In this document: in pieces, positions 50,870 through 63,824 of the stretch
Layout: every line of letters starts with the position of its first letter
How positions within the stretch are numbered: the stretch's first letter is position 1
NCBI RefSeq assembly: GCF_014197105.1
Contig: NZ_JACIEV010000002.1
Location: 124,001-188,000, forward strand
Direction of reading: 5' to 3'
Length of the DNA: 64,000 bases
Origin: Sphingomonas jinjuensis
Lineage (GTDB): Bacteria > Pseudomonadota > Alphaproteobacteria > Sphingomonadales > Sphingomonadaceae
Notes under the pieces: model-generated
Seen by the model: only the letters and a program-made list of their open reading frames with translations
Told to the model about the DNA's origin: nothing
The model's database searches: none
Program-made: the position numbers and the translations under genes

Positions 50870-53800
50870 TCAGTCGTGCGACTGTCCATAATAAGATTGC
50901 AGGGAGCGGACTTCAAGCGACCGAGTCGCCGCGGCGACGATCGCCCGCGCCGCCTGGACGCTGGCCGGTGCCGTGGTGAAGTACGGGATCTTGCGCGACA
51001 GCGCCTGGGCGCGAATCGGCTGCGAATCCTTCAGGCTCTGCCAACCCTCGGTCGTGTTGAAGATTAGGTCGACGTCGCCGTCCGCGATCCGGTCGACGAT
51101 GTGCGGCCGCCCCTGTGCGACCTTGTTGACCCGCTCGATTGAAAGGCCCGCCCGTTCCAGGTGATCGGCGGTGCCGCCGGTCGCCAGCACGCGAAAGCCA
51201 TGCCCGATCAATTCGCGCACCGCTAGAACGATCTGCGGCTTGTCGCCGTCCTTGACGCTGACGAACACCGTGCCGCCATCGGGTAGCACCGTTGAGGCCC
51301 CAAGCTGCGACTTGGCGAAGGCGGTGGTGAAATCGGGATCAATGCCCATCACTTCACCCGTGCTCTTCATCTCCGGTGACAGCACCGGATCGACGCCAGG
51401 GAAGCGGGCGAAGGGGAACACCGCTTCCTTGACCGCCCAATAATCGATGTCGCGATCGATCGCCGGCAGGTCCTTCAGCTTCTCGCCCGCCATCACCCGC
51501 GCCGCAATCTTTGCGATCGGTGCGCCGATCGCCTTGGCGACGAAGGGAACGGTGCGGCTGGCGCGCGGGTTCACCTCGATCAGATAGACCTGGCCGTCCT
51601 TCACCGCGAACTGGATGTTCATCAGTCCGACGACGCCCAGCGCTCGCGCGAGCGCATCGGTCTGGCGCTCGATCTCGGCAATCACCTCGGGCGGAAGGCT
51701 GTACGGCGGAATCGTGCAGGCGCTGTCACCCGAATGGACGCCGGCTTCCTCGATATGCTGAAGAACGCCCGCCACCACGACGTCGTCGCCGTCGCAGATC
51801 GCATCGACGTCCACCTCGATCGCATCGCGCAGATACTGGTCGATCAGCACGGGGCTGTCGCCGGACACCTGCACCGCGGTCTGGATATAGTCGTCGAGCT
51901 GCTGAAGGCTGTCGACGATCTCCATCGCCCGCCCGCCCAGCACATAGCTCGGCCGCATCAACACGGGGTAGCCGATCCGCTCCGCCGCCGCGACCGCCTC
52001 GTCCCGGCTGCGCGCCAGGCCGTTGGCCGGTTGCTTCAGGCCCAGCTTGTTGACCAGCGCAGCGAAACGCTCGCGGTCCTCGGCGAGATCGATCGCATCG
52101 GGGCTGGTGCCGAGGATCGGGATACCTGCCTTCTCCAGGGCGCGCGCGAGATTGAGCGGGGTCTGGCCACCGAACTGCACGATCACGCCGACCAGCTCGC
52201 CCGCCGTCTGCTCGACGCGCAGAATCTCCAGCACGTCCTCGGCGGTCAGCGGCTCGAAATAGAGGCGATCCGACGTGTCATAGTCGGTCGACACCGTTTC
52301 CGGGTTGCAGTTGACCATGATCGTCTCGAATCCCGCGTCCGCCAGCGCGAAGCAGGCATGGCAGCAGCAATAATCGAATTCGATCCCCTGCCCGATCCGG
52401 TTCGGCCCGCCGCCCAGGATCACGATCTTGCGACGATCACTCGGCTGTGCCTCGTCTTCCGGCTCGCCGAAGCTAGGCGCCTCATACGTCGAATACATGT
52501 ACGGCGTCTTCGCGTCGAACTCAGCCGCGCAGGTGTCGATCCGCTTGAACACCGGACGTACGCCCAGCTTCAACCGATGCTCGCGCACCTCGTCCTCGGT
52601 GACGCCGCCCGTCATCGCCTTGACGACTTCGTGGATCAGCCCAGAGCCGCGCGCGATGCCGCGCGACATGCCGCGCAGGTTCGCCGACTGCAGCGCCAGC
52701 CAGGCGAGCCGCTTGTCGGAGAAGCCCATCGCCTTCAGCCGCCGCATACCCGCCGCGTCCTGCGGCAGGCCCTGGTCCATCACCTCAGCCTCAGCGGCAA
52801 CGATCGCCGCCATCTGCTCGAGAAACCAGGGATCGTACTTCGCGAGCGCATGCACCTCGGCAACGGTGAAGCCTTCGCGCAGCGCCTGCGCCGCGACGAG
52901 CAGACGGTCGGGCGTCGCTCGCGCCAGTGCCGCCTCGATCTCGGCGCGCGGCGCGCCGACGAGACGGTCGACGACGTTGAAGCCCGACAGCCCCGTCTCG
53001 AGGCCGCGCAGCGCCTTCTGGACACTCTCGGCAAAATTTCGTCCGATCGCCATCACTTCGCCGACGCTCTTCATCGCGGTCGACAGGATCGGCTCGGCAC
53101 CCTTGAACTTCTCGAAGGCGAAGCGCGGGATCTTCGTCACCACGTAGTCGATCGTCGGCTCGAAGCTCGCGGGCGTCGCGCCGGTGATGTCGTTGGTGAT
53201 CTCGTCGAGCGTGTAGCCGACCGCCAGTTTCGCTGCGACCTTCGCGATCGGGAAGCCGGTCGCCTTCGATGCCAGCGCCGACGACCGCGACACGCGCGGA
53301 TTCATCTCGATGACGATCAGGCGGCCGTCCTTCGGGTTGACCGCGAACTGAACGTTCGAACCGCCTGTCTCGACGCCGATTTCCCGCAACACCGCGATCG
53401 ATGCGTTGCGCATGATCTGGTATTCCTTGTCGGTCAGCGTCAACGCCGGCGCGACGGTGATCGAATCGCCCGTGTGGACGCCCATCGGATCGATATTCTC
53501 GATCGAGCAGATGATGATGCAATTGTCCGCGCGGTCGCGAACCACCTCCATCTCATATTCCTTCCAGCCGAGCAGTGATTCCTCGATCAGCACCTCGGTG
53601 GTCGGCGACGCGTCGAGGCCCTTGCGGACGATCTCGATGAACTCTTCGCGATTATAGGCGACGCCGCCGCCGGTCCCACCCAGCGTGAAGCTGGGTCGGA
53701 TGATCGCCGGCAAGCCGACCTTCTCCAGCCCTGCCAGCGCCTCCGCCTCGGTATGCGCGATCGCCGAGCGGGCGCTTTCGAGCCCGATCTTGTCCATCGC

Positions 53801-54202
53801 GTCGCGAAACTTCAGCCGGTCCTCGGCCTTGTCGATCGCGTCCGCATCGGCGCCGATCATCTGAACGCCGTACTTCTCCAGCGTGCCGTCGCGAAAGAGG
53901 GCGAGCGCGGTATTGAGCGCGGTCTGCCCGCCCATTGTCGGCAGGACGGCATCGGGCCGTTCCTTCTCGATGATCTTGGCGACCACCTCCGGCGTGATCG
54001 GCTCGACATAGGTCGCGTCCGCGCCTTCCGGGTCGGTCATGATCGTCGCCGGGTTCGAATTGACCAGGACGATGCGATAGCCCTCCTCGCGCAACGCCTT
54101 GATCGCCTGCGTGCCCGAATAGTCGAATTCGCACGCCTGGCCGATGACGATCGGCCCCGCGCCGATGACGAGGATAGTGGAGATGTCGGTGCGTTTTGGC
54201 AT
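50870..54202 (-). CDS. carB: Carbamoyl-phosphate synthase large subunit
   Basis: 1110 residues, two homologous ATP-grasp synthetase halves ([17 protein letters not shown]... and [17 protein letters not shown]...) and a C-terminal MGS regulatory domain. Produces carbamoyl phosphate for arginine and pyrimidine synthesis with CarA. Directly downstream of carA with a 59-base gap. Confidence 0.98.
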   Translation of the reverse strand: MPKRTDISTILVIGAGPIVIGQACEFDYSGTQAIKALREEGYRIVLVNSNPATIMTDPEGADATYVEPITPEVVAKIIEKERPDAVLPTMGGQTALNTALALFRDGTLEKYGVQMIGADADAIDKAEDRLKFRDAMDKIGLESARSAIAHTEAEALAGLEKVGLPAIIRPSFTLGGTGGGVAYNREEFIEIVRKGLDASPTTEVLIEESLLGWKEYEMEVVRDRADNCIIICSIENIDPMGVHTGDSITVAPALTLTDKEYQIMRNASIAVLREIGVETGGSNVQFAVNPKDGRLIVIEMNPRVSRSSALASKATGFPIAKVAAKLAVGYTLDEITNDITGATPASFEPTIDYVVTKIPRFAFEKFKGAEPILSTAMKSVGEVMAIGRNFAESVQKALRGLETGLSGFNVVDRLVGAPRAEIEAALARATPDRLLVAAQALREGFTVAEVHALAKYDPWFLEQMAAIVAAEAEVMDQGLPQDAAGMRRLKAMGFSDKRLAWLALQSANLRGMSRGIARGSGLIHEVVKAMTGGVTEDEVREHRLKLGVRPVFKRIDTCAAEFDAKTPYMYSTYEAPSFGEPEDEAQPSDRRKIVILGGGPNRIGQGIEFDYCCCHACFALADAGFETIMVNCNPETVSTDYDTSDRLYFEPLTAEDVLEILRVEQTAGELVGVIVQFGGQTPLNLARALEKAGIPILGTSPDAIDLAEDRERFAALVNKLGLKQPANGLARSRDEAVAAAERIGYPVLMRPSYVLGGRAMEIVDSLQQLDDYIQTAVQVSGDSPVLIDQYLRDAIEVDVDAICDGDDVVVAGVLQHIEEAGVHSGDSACTIPPYSLPPEVIAEIERQTDALARALGVVGLMNIQFAVKDGQVYLIEVNPRASRTVPFVAKAIGAPIAKIAARVMAGEKLKDLPAIDRDIDYWAVKEAVFPFARFPGVDPVLSPEMKSTGEVMGIDPDFTTAFAKSQLGASTVLPDGGTVFVSVKDGDKPQIVLAVRELIGHGFRVLATGGTADHLERAGLSIERVNKVAQGRPHIVDRIADGDVDLIFNTTEGWQSLKDSQPIRAQALSRKIPYFTTAPASVQAARAIVAAATRSLEVRSLQSYYGQSHD

Positions 54203-54261
54203 GTGTTTCCGCCGAAAAGCTGATGGCCGCGTAGGGCAAGGAATCGAAGGGGAAGGTTGCC

Positions 54262-55443
54262 TTACGGCCGTGGTTCATGTCGCAACGAAGTTACGAACTT
54301 CTCGAACAGATACAGGCTATCCTGCGGCCCCGGGCTCGCCTCCGGGTGGTACTGCACGCTGAACGCCTGTCGGTCGGTCAGTTCCAGCCCGGCGTTCGAG
54401 CCGTCGAACAGCGACACATGCGTCTCGCGCGCATTGATGGGCAGGCTGTCGCGTTCGACCGCGAAGCCGTGGTTCATGCTGGTGATCTCAACCGCGCCAT
54501 CGGCGACGCGCTTGACCGGATGGTTGGCACCGCGATGGCCCTGGAACATCTTGGTCGTCCGCGCACCCACCGCCAGCGCGAGCAGCTGGTGGCCGAGGCA
54601 GATGCCGAACAGCGGCTTACCCGTCTCCAGCATCTGCCGGATCACCGGCACGGCGTACTCGCCGGTTGCGGCTGGATCGCCGGGGCCGTTCGACAGGAAG
54701 AAGCCGTCGGGGTTCAGCGCCATGATCTCGTCGAAGGTCGCCGTCGCCGGCACCACGCTGACCTTCGCGCCAGCCTCGGCAAGGTTGCGGAAAATGTTGA
54801 ACTTGCTGCCATAGTCGACCGCCACGACATGCGGGCGCTCGCCGCCCTCTGCCGCGCCATAGCCGAAGCCCAGCCGCCAGATGCCGCCCTCCCAGCCGCC
54901 GTGCGTCTCGCGCGTCACGTCCTTGGCGAGGTCCATGCCCTCCAGCCCCGGCCAGCCGCGCGCCATCTTCAGCAGCAGGTCGATGTCGAATTCGCCGCTC
55001 GGCGAATGAGCCACGACGCCGTTGGGCGCACCGCCCGCCCGGATCCGCCTGGTCAGCGCGCGGGTGTCGATGCCGGCGAGGCCGATGCGCGTATGGCGCT
55101 TCATCCAGCCCGACAGATTCTCCGTCGCGCGGAAGTTCGACGGCGCGGTCGGATCCTCGCGCACGATCATCCCCAGCGCATGCGGCTGGTCCGCCTCGAC
55201 GTCGTCGGGGTTGACGCCGACGTTGCCGATGTGCGGGAAGGTGAAGGTGATGATCTGCCCCGCGAAGGACGGATCGGTCATGATCTCCTGGTAACCGGTC
55301 ATCGCGGTGTGGAAGCACACCTCGCCGACCGCCTGCCCCTCGGCGCCGAAACCTCGGCCCCACGCGATGTCGCCGCTGGCGAGGACCAGGACGCCGGTAG
55401 CCCCATCGGGCTTGGGCGCGTGCGAAGGCGTGGCGTCGGCCAT
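54262..55443 (-). CDS. carA: Carbamoyl-phosphate synthase small subunit (glutaminase)
   Basis: 393 residues. N-terminal CPSase domain and a C-terminal class I amidotransferase with the nucleophile in [12 protein letters not shown] and the His/Glu pair at HPEASPGP. Supplies ammonia to CarB. Divergent from yqeY. Confidence 0.98.
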   Translation of the reverse strand: MADATPSHAPKPDGATGVLVLASGDIAWGRGFGAEGQAVGEVCFHTAMTGYQEIMTDPSFAGQIITFTFPHIGNVGVNPDDVEADQPHALGMIVREDPTAPSNFRATENLSGWMKRHTRIGLAGIDTRALTRRIRAGGAPNGVVAHSPSGEFDIDLLLKMARGWPGLEGMDLAKDVTRETHGGWEGGIWRLGFGYGAAEGGERPHVVAVDYGSKFNIFRNLAEAGAKVSVVPATATFDEIMALNPDGFFLSNGPGDPAATGEYAVPVIRQMLETGKPLFGICLGHQLLALAVGARTTKMFQGHRGANHPVKRVADGAVEITSMNHGFAVERDSLPINARETHVSLFDGSNAGLELTDRQAFSVQYHPEASPGPQDSLYLFEKFVTSLRHEPRP

Positions 55444-55546
55444 TGCGGGCGGGGACTCCTGAATTGGGTTGGCGATGTCGCTAAGCCGTGGCCGCTAGAC
55501 CCCCGCCCCCCTCGCGTCAACCGGGAGAGGTCGCTATCGGAGCCAC

Positions 55547-55999
55547 ATGATTCGAGACGACATCAAGTCCGCCCAGATCGCCGCCATGAAGGCCGGCGAC
55601 AAGGAAGCCCGCGCCGCGATCGGCCTGATCCAGGCCGCGATCAAGAACCGCGACATCGAGGCGCGCACCCAGGCGCCCGTCGCCGACGACGACGCGCTGG
55701 TGGTCGAAGTGCTTCAGAAAATGGTGAAACAGCGCCGCGAATCGATCGCGATGTACGAACAGGGCAACCGCCCCGAACTCGCCGCCGCCGAAGCTGCCGA
55801 GGTCGCGGTGATCGAACGCTTCCTGCCCCAAGCGATGAGCGAGGACGAGACCAAAGCCGCGATCGAGGCGATCAAGGCGGAACTCGGTGCGACCGGCATG
55901 AAGGACATGGGCCGCGTCATGGCCGAGCTGAAGGCGCGGCATGCGGCGAATCTCGATATGAGCAAGGCGAGTGGGTTGGTGAAGGCGGCGTTGTCGTAA
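55547..55999 (+). CDS. GatB/YqeY-domain protein
   Basis: 150 residues. 'KSAQIAAMKAGDKEARAAIGLIQAAIKNRDIE', 'LQKMVKQRRESIAMYEQGNRPELAAAEAAEVAVIERFLP' and a C-terminal 'DMGRVMAELKARH' are the YqeY-family signature, a small helical protein possibly involved in tRNA amidation or proline-related processes. Precedes dnaG and rpoD, as in many alphaproteobacteria, except for the cassette inserted in between. Confidence 0.92.
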   Translation: MIRDDIKSAQIAAMKAGDKEARAAIGLIQAAIKNRDIEARTQAPVADDDALVVEVLQKMVKQRRESIAMYEQGNRPELAAAEAAEVAVIERFLPQAMSEDETKAAIEAIKAELGATGMKDMGRVMAELKARHAANLDMSKASGLVKAALS

Positions 56000-56014
56000 A
56001 TGGCCGCCGCTGCT

Positions 56015-56053
56015 CCCCTCCCGCTTGCGGGAGGGGCTGGGGGAGGGCATGTC
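56015..56053. repeat. 39-bp REP-like repeat, left copy
   Basis: Contains the stem CCCCTCCCGC/GCGGGAGGGG (56015-56024 and 56027-56036). Inverted counterpart at 56405-56443 with two differences. Together they bracket the DUF559 gene. Confidence 0.85.
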
Positions 56054-56059
56054 GGGAAC

Positions 56060-56449
56060 ATGCGGGACAATGGCTATGACCGCCCCACTGCGCGTTCTCG
56101 AGAACTCCGCGCGAACATGACCGACGCCGAGCGTCGCTTGTGGTCACATCTGAGCGCGCGAAAGATTGCTGGCGTCCGGTTCAACAGGCAGTTTCCGATC
56201 GGACAATTCATTTGCGACTTCGCTTCTCGTGGGGCGAAGCTGGTCATCGAGGTCGATGGCGGTCACCACGCCCTTGCGGAGCACGAGGATGCCGAGCGCA
56301 CGCGGTTCCTCGAATCGCACGGGTATCGCGTCATTCGCTTCTGGAATAACGATGTGATGACCAATGTGGATGGCGTGGTCGCGGAGATCGATCGAGTGCT
56401 TGCGGACATGCCCTCCCCCAACCCCTCCCGCAGGCGGGAGGGGAGTTAG
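56060..56449 (+). CDS. DUF559 (PD-(D/E)XK / Vsr-like) protein
   Basis: 129 residues from ATG at 56060 (MRDNGYDRPTARSRELRANMTDAERRLWSHL). Contains the Vsr/DUF559-type nuclease pattern: an early Glu region, 'FNRQFPIGQFICDF' and 'VIEVDGGHH' with the catalytic acidic pair, and 'RFLESHGYRVIRFWNNDV'. Likely a restriction-like or repair nuclease. The last ~13 residues (MPSPNPSRRREGS) are encoded by the right REP copy. Confidence 0.85.
   Translation: MRDNGYDRPTARSRELRANMTDAERRLWSHLSARKIAGVRFNRQFPIGQFICDFASRGAKLVIEVDGGHHALAEHEDAERTRFLESHGYRVIRFWNNDVMTNVDGVVAEIDRVLADMPSPNPSRRREGS
56405..56443. repeat. 39-bp REP-like repeat, right copy
   Basis: Inverted partner of 56015-56053 (37 of 39 positions match in the reverse complement). 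Overlaps the last codons of the DUF559 gene; dnaG starts six bases after it at 56449. Confidence 0.85.
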
Positions 56450-58316
56450 TGTCCCTCTCCCCCCAATTCTTAGACGAACTGCGCGCCCGCACGTCGCTAT
56501 CCGCGCTCATCGGCAAGACGACCAAGCTGCAAAAGGCCGGTCGCGAGTACAAGGGCTGCTGCCCGTTCCACAACGAAAAGACGCCCAGCTTCTACGTCAA
56601 CGACGACAAAGGCTTCTATCATTGCTTCGGCTGCTCCGCGCATGGCGATGCGATCCGGTGGATGACCGACCAGCGCGGGCTGCCCTTCATGGATGCGGTG
56701 AAGGAACTCGCCCAGGCCGCCGGCCTCGACGTCCCTGCCCCCGATCGCCGCACCGCCGAGAGGGCGGAGCAGGCCAAGGGCCTGCACGACGTCATGCAGG
56801 CCGCCGCCGACTGGTTTACGGCACAGCTGGGTGGGCTGGATGGGGCAGCGGCTCGCGACCTTCTCGCCCGGCGTGGCATTTCCGACGCCACTGCCCGCGC
56901 CTTTGGCTTCGGCTTCGCGCCCGACAGCCGCGGCCGGCTGCGTACCGCGCTCAAGGAGTTCGGCGACGCGATGCTGGTCGAGGCCGGGCTGCTGATCCAG
57001 GTCGAGGGCAAGGAGCCCTATGATCGCTTTCGCGGCCGCCTGATGATCCCGATCCGCGATCCGCGCGGCCGGGTGATCGCGTTCGGTGGTCGGATCATCG
57101 GCGAGGGCGAGCCCAAATATCTGAACTCGCCCGATACCCCGCTCTTCGACAAGGGCCGCACGCTCTACAACCTCGATCGCGCCGCCCCCGCATCGCGCAA
57201 GGCGAACCGCGTGATCGTGGTCGAGGGCTATATGGACGCGATCGCGCTGGCGCAGGCGGGGATCGGCGAGGCGGTCGCGCCACTCGGCACCGCGCTGACC
57301 GAAGCGCAGCTCGAGCGGCTGTGGCGGATGGTCGACGTGCCCCTGCTCTGCTTCGACGGCGACGCCGCGGGCCAGAAGGCCGCCCTACGCGCGGCTCACC
57401 GCGCGCTACCGATGCTGGAGCCGGGCCGCAGCCTCGCCTTCGCCACCCTGCCTGCCGGGCAGGATCCGGACGACCTGATCCGCAGCGGCGGCCCCGGCGC
57501 CATGGAAACGGTGCTGCATGCGACGCAGCCGCTGGTCGACCGGTTGTGGTGCGCCGAGCGCGACGCGGAGCCGCTCGATACGCCCGAGCAGCGTGCCGGT
57601 CTGAAGCGCCGCTTGTCCGATCTTGCCAGCCAGATCGCAGAAGCGTCGGTAAAATACGAGTATCAGGCCGATTTCCGCCGACGCTACGACGAGCAATTCG
57701 CCGCGCCGCCGCGCCGCGCGTTCACGCCGTTCGAACGCCGCAAGCCCGGCGAGAAGTGGAAGCCGCCGCCTGCCCCCGTCACCGCCGACGCCAAGGCGGT
57801 TCGCGCGGCGGGGATCGATCGCGTGCTCGCGAAGGCGGTCTTGGCCGGTCTGATCCGCCATCCCGCTGAAATCGCCCGGCACATGGAGGTACTTGGCAGC
57901 CTTCAGCTGGCCGATGGGGCACTTGGCCGGCTATTCGAGGCTGTCGTCGACCTTGCACTTGAGGATCGCGCGCTTGATAGCGACCGCCTCGTCACCATAT
58001 TGGCGTCATCCGGTTTCGATTCAGTCGCGAGCGATTTGCTGAGAGCCGATACGATGCCCTATTCGTTCACGCAAAGTGCCGGCGACCCGGAGCGTGCGCG
58101 GATCGACCTCGACGAAGCGATCGCCATCATGGTCGCTCGTCCGGAGGTAGATGCCGCGCTCGTCGAAGCGACCCGCGCGATGCAGGCCAAGTTCACTGAC
58201 GAAGCCTTTGAACGACAAGTGGCATTGGTGAGAGAGAAACAGGCGTTGGACGAACGGCTTGCAAATCTGTGTCAGGCCAACGAAGACGCCCGAGCATTCG
58301 GACCCGAGGGCAATTG

Positions 58317-58317
<1 letters not shown>
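56449..58317 (+). CDS. dnaG: DNA primase
   Basis: 622 residues. GTG start at 56449 overlaps the DUF559 TAG (TAGTG). Zinc-ribbon CHC2 domain ([30 protein letters not shown]), TOPRIM catalytic core ([15 protein letters not shown] and [13 protein letters not shown]) and a C-terminal helicase-binding helical domain. Makes RNA primers for replication. The DUF559-end start overlap ties its translation to the inserted cassette. Confidence 0.97.
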
Positions 58318-60353
<2,036 letters not shown>

Positions 60354-60361
60354 CGGCGCCG

Positions 60362-60390
60362 GCTTCCCTCTCCCGGCGGGAGGGGGAAGC
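60362..60390 (+). terminator. Hairpin downstream of rpoD
   Basis: GCTTCCCTCTCCC/GGGAGGGGGAAGC (60362-60374 and 60378-60390) with a 3-base loop and one mismatch, shortly after the rpoD stop. No clear T-run, but a likely transcript end or REP unit. Confidence 0.55.
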
Positions 60391-60465
60391 GGTCAACGCC
60401 CGGCGATGCGCATCGTCGTTATGATGACGACACGTTAACCATCTTCACCTACGCTGAGACCATTC

Positions 60466-61956
60466 ATGGTCCAGCCCCCCGTCGACACCGTCATCGCCAC
60501 TGCCCAGCAGCATCTTGCCGCCGGGCGGGTCGGGGAGGCCGCCCAACTCCTTTCGACGGCAGTATCCGACGCGCGCCCCGAAGCCGCCGCCGCGCTGGCA
60601 CCGTGGCTGGCGAAGGCACTCGGTACGATCACCCCGCCGGGCTATCATCCGCGCTTCGAGGCCGACCTGCTCGCCTGCTTCGCGCTGCCGGCCGACCATC
60701 AGCTCCTCGCGCGTACGACCTCGCGGCTGCTGCTCCACAAATATCATGGCGACATTGCCGGCAATCCGACCGCCGCCGCCGACGACCGATTGCTCGCCGC
60801 CTTCCTGACTCGCTGTCTCAACGTCGATCCGATGATGGAGCGATGCCTGATTGCGCTGCGCGACGTCGCCACCGCGCCGTGGCTGGTGTCGGCCCTGGCG
60901 CTTCAGGCGGAGGCCAACGAGTATATCTGGCCGGCGGCCGCGGCGCTGCCCAAACGCCCCGTGCCGCGGGCGATGTACGAGCGTCCCGTCGACCAGCGGG
61001 GCTTACCACCGTTGCTGATCGATCGCTTCTTCGCCGAACGCGCGCGCGAGGCAGAATTGGCTGAAGCGATCCCCTCGTTCGCCGACTGGGGCGGCGATGT
61101 CTCGGCAGCGGTGCGTGAACATTACGAGGCAAACCCCTATCCCCGCTGGCAGGCGCTACCAACCGCCGGCGGATCGCTGACGGACTTCGTTCGCCGATTG
61201 CCGGGGCTGGCCGATTTCCCCCCGCCCCGACATCTGCTCGTGGCGGGCTGCGGCACGGGCTATGAGGCGATCCATCTCGCCGTCACCAATCCCGATGCCG
61301 CAGTCACCGCCGTCGACCTCAGCCGCGCCGCGCTGGGCTATGCAGCGCGCAAGGCCGGCGACGCGGGTGTCGCCATCGACTGGCGCCAGGGCGACATCCT
61401 CACGCTGCCGCAGACCGGCATTGCCGCCGATGTCGCGACCAGTACGGGCGTCATCCACCATATGGCCGATCCGGCTGCCGGGCTCGGCGCCATCGCCGCC
61501 GCGGTCCGGCCGGGCGGCCTCGTCCGCGTGGCGGTCTATAGCCGCGCCGCCCGCGCGATCGTCGCGCTCGCCCATGATCTCATCGCCGAACGCGGCTGGC
61601 GGCCCGACCTCGACGGTATTCGCGCGCTGCGCAGCCATATCCTCGCCCTGCCCGCCACCGATCCCCTCGCGCTGCTCCGCCACAGTGACGATTTCTATTC
61701 GGCGAGCGGCTGCCGCGATCTGCTGTTCCATCAGCAGGAAACGCTGTTCGACCTGCCCGGTTTATTGGCAATGGTGCGCGACCGGGGCTTGGAGCCCTTG
61801 GCGCTCGACATCGACATGTCGGCGGCCCGCCTCTATGCCACCACCTTCCAGGCTCTGCCCGATCGAGCGGCGTTCGATCGATGGCACATGCTGGAGCAGC
61901 GGCATGCGGGCCTGTTCGCCGGCATGTATCATCTCTGGTGCCGCAAGCCCGGCTGA
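60466..61956 (+). CDS. SAM-dependent methyltransferase with helical N-terminal domain
   Basis: 496 residues. The N-terminal ~220 residues are a helical, TPR-like domain (AQQHLAAGRVGEAAQLLSTAVSDARPEAAAALA). A class I methyltransferase follows, with SAM motif LLVAGCGTGYEAIHLA (~248-262), 'VTAVDLS' and 'VATSTGVIHHM'. Substrate unknown; this architecture occurs in sphingomonads and related groups. Confidence 0.85.
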   Translation: MVQPPVDTVIATAQQHLAAGRVGEAAQLLSTAVSDARPEAAAALAPWLAKALGTITPPGYHPRFEADLLACFALPADHQLLARTTSRLLLHKYHGDIAGNPTAAADDRLLAAFLTRCLNVDPMMERCLIALRDVATAPWLVSALALQAEANEYIWPAAAALPKRPVPRAMYERPVDQRGLPPLLIDRFFAERAREAELAEAIPSFADWGGDVSAAVREHYEANPYPRWQALPTAGGSLTDFVRRLPGLADFPPPRHLLVAGCGTGYEAIHLAVTNPDAAVTAVDLSRAALGYAARKAGDAGVAIDWRQGDILTLPQTGIAADVATSTGVIHHMADPAAGLGAIAAAVRPGGLVRVAVYSRAARAIVALAHDLIAERGWRPDLDGIRALRSHILALPATDPLALLRHSDDFYSASGCRDLLFHQQETLFDLPGLLAMVRDRGLEPLALDIDMSAARLYATTFQALPDRAAFDRWHMLEQRHAGLFAGMYHLWCRKPG

Positions 61957-61969
61957 ACTGGCACGACGA

Positions 61970-62005
61970 AAAAGGGCGCGGAAGCCATCGCCTCCGCGCC
62001 CTTTT
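61970..62005. terminator. Bidirectional rho-independent terminator
   Basis: 13-bp perfect stem AAAAGGGCGCGGA/TCCGCGCCCTTTT (61970-61982 and 61993-62005) with A- and T-rich ends; serves the convergent methyltransferase and rplS genes. Confidence 0.85.
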
Positions 62006-62024
62006 CAAGCGGCTGTAGAGCCGA

Positions 62025-62417
62025 TTACTCGGCGGCCGCGGTGCCCTTGGCCGGACGCGTGTCGCGGCGCTCGGCGATACGCGCCGACTTACCGGTGCGG
62101 CCACGCAGATAGTAGAGCTTCGCGCGACGGACGGCGCCCTTGCGGACGACCTCGATCGAATCGATGTTCGGCGAATAGAGCGGGAAGACGCGCTCGACGC
62201 CCTCACCGAACGACATCTTGCGCACGGTGAAGCTCGAACCCATGCCCTTGTTGGCGCGGGCGATGCAGACACCCTCGTAGTTCTGGACGCGCGTACGCTC
62301 GCCCTCGACCACCTTCACGCCGACCTTCAGCGTGTCGCCGGGACGGAACTCGGGGATCTGACGGCTGGCGGTCAGCTTCTGGATCTGCTCGGCCTCGAGC
62401 TGCTGGATCAGGTTCAT
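62025..62417 (-). CDS. rplS: 50S ribosomal protein L19
   Basis: 130 residues. [15 protein letters not shown]...[94 protein letters not shown] is the L19 sequence. Downstream of trmD with a 5-base gap, a conserved pair. Confidence 0.98.
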   Translation of the reverse strand: MNLIQQLEAEQIQKLTASRQIPEFRPGDTLKVGVKVVEGERTRVQNYEGVCIARANKGMGSSFTVRKMSFGEGVERVFPLYSPNIDSIEVVRKGAVRRAKLYYLRGRTGKSARIAERRDTRPAKGTAAAE

Positions 62418-62422
62418 CGCAT

Positions 62423-63148
62423 TCAGTCCTTCTCGCGCCGCGCGCCAGAGGGAGGCTTGACCCGAGCGCCCTCGTGGCGCTCCCAAAGGTCCGGCCTCCG
62501 TAGCCGTGTATCGGTCTCGGCCATGGCCTGGCGCCATGCCGCGATCCTCGCATGATCCCCCGATCGCAGCACTTCGGGGATCGTGCGCCCTTCCCATGTC
62601 ACTGGTCGGGTATAATGCGGATATTCTAGGAGGCCGCTTTCGAAGCTCTCCTCGTCACCGCTAGAAGCCGCGCCCATTACGCCAGGGAGCAGCCGAATGC
62701 AAGCATCGAGCAGCACCAGCGCCCCCATCTCGCCGCCCGACAACACATAGTCGCCGATCGACACTTCCTCGATCGCGCGCGCCTCGAACAGGCGCTGGTC
62801 GAAGCCTTCGAACCGGCCGCACAGCACCGTCACGCCGGGCCCCGCAGCCAGTGCCCGGACCCGATCCTGCGTCAGCGGCGCCCCGCGCGGTGTCATTGCA
62901 ATGACAGGCCGCTCGTCGGCCACCGCATCGACCGCCGCCGCGATGATATCGGCGCGCAGCACCATCCCCACCCCACCGCCTGCCGGCGTATCGTCGACCG
63001 TGCGATGGCGATCGGTCGCAAAGTCGCGGATCTGCACCGTCTCGCACGCCCAGCGCCCGTCGCGCAGCGCCCGCCCCGCCAGCGATACGCCGAGCGGGCC
63101 TGGAAACATCTCGGGATAGAGCGTCAGGATCGTCGCGCGGAAGGTCAT
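62423..63148 (-). CDS. trmD: tRNA (guanine37-N1)-methyltransferase
   Basis: 241 residues from ATG at 63148. '[16 protein letters not shown]', '[23 protein letters not shown]', '[51 protein letters not shown]' (knot) and '[27 protein letters not shown]' are all TrmD. Essential m1G37 formation. The start codon is inside the vapC-type stop (ATGA), replacing the usual rimM neighbour in this window. Confidence 0.98.
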   Translation of the reverse strand: MTFRATILTLYPEMFPGPLGVSLAGRALRDGRWACETVQIRDFATDRHRTVDDTPAGGGVGMVLRADIIAAAVDAVADERPVIAMTPRGAPLTQDRVRALAAGPGVTVLCGRFEGFDQRLFEARAIEEVSIGDYVLSGGEMGALVLLDACIRLLPGVMGAASSGDEESFESGLLEYPHYTRPVTWEGRTIPEVLRSGDHARIAAWRQAMAETDTRLRRPDLWERHEGARVKPPSGARREKD

Positions 63149-63528
63149 CGGGTCCAGTTCTCGACCCTCAGGCCGGGGATATCGGCGAAATCGCACTCGT
63201 TGTTGGTCACCAGGGTCAGGCCAAGACTGACGGCATGCGCGGCGATAAGCCGATCGAAGCTTCCACGCCGAAACGGCAGGCTGGTGTATGAGATCGCCGC
63301 GGCATCATCGAATGGCAGTGGGCGGATGATGCCGAACAGGCGACTGGCCTGCTCGACAACCTCTTGTCGACGTGCTCCGATCATCACCTCGGCATAGGCG
63401 ATCGCCGAAGTGACGATGCTGCCCTCGTCGCATGCCTCAACCCGAGCTGCCAAGGTAAGCGACGTCCCATTGATGAGATAGATGCAGCTATTGGAGTCAA
63501 ACAGGAAAAGCGGCTCAGCGCGGGTCAC
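63145..63528 (-). CDS. VapC-type PIN-domain toxin
   Basis: 127 residues from a GTG at 63528. PIN acidic residues: [27 protein letters not shown] and TNNECDF. A probable tRNA- or mRNA-cutting toxin. The start overlaps the antitoxin by 14 bases; its TGA overlaps the trmD ATG, coupling a toxin to an essential tRNA-modification gene. Confidence 0.9.
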   Translation of the reverse strand: MTRAEPLFLFDSNSCIYLINGTSLTLAARVEACDEGSIVTSAIAYAEVMIGARRQEVVEQASRLFGIIRPLPFDDAAAISYTSLPFRRGSFDRLIAAHAVSLGLTLVTNNECDFADIPGLRVENWTR

Positions 63529-63790
63529 GCAATAACTTCCCATCCCAATCCAGTTCGCGGTCGTCAAACGCCCGATCGTCGGCACCTAGCGCAGCCAGCT
63601 GCGGGATAGAGCCGAAAATGCCTGTAAGATCGATCTTGCGGGGCCTAGCATCGACCTTCTCCAGTTCGATCTTGCCGTTCTGCTCCCGCATCGACAGCTC
63701 TTGCCCTACTTCGAGACCCAACGCCTTCGGTATCCGCACGGCAACCGAGTTGCCCGATTTGAACACCTTCGCGCGATATTCGTTACCCAT
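63515..63790 (-). CDS. VapB-type (AbrB/SpoVT-like) antitoxin
   Basis: 91 residues. '[31 protein letters not shown]' is the swapped-hairpin AbrB fold typical of VapB antitoxins; acidic C-terminal region likely inhibits the toxin. Divergent from the flavoprotein gene over a small operator region. Confidence 0.9.
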   Translation of the reverse strand: MGNEYRAKVFKSGNSVAVRIPKALGLEVGQELSMREQNGKIELEKVDARPRKIDLTGIFGSIPQLAALGADDRAFDDRELDWDGKLLRDPR

Positions 63791-63824
63791 GGCCGGCCTC
63801 CGTATACACGGGATGTATATACAT
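63791..63824. promoter_or_regulatory. vapBC operator/promoter region
   Basis: Contains GTATAC (63802-63807) and the 12-bp perfect palindrome ATGTATATACAT (63813-63824), which overlaps the start codon of the divergent reductase. VapB-type antitoxins bind such palindromic AT-rich sites. Confidence 0.6.

Noticed and set aside
51734..53578. Long open frame antisense to carB
   Set aside because: GC-driven shadow; carB is unambiguous on the other strand.
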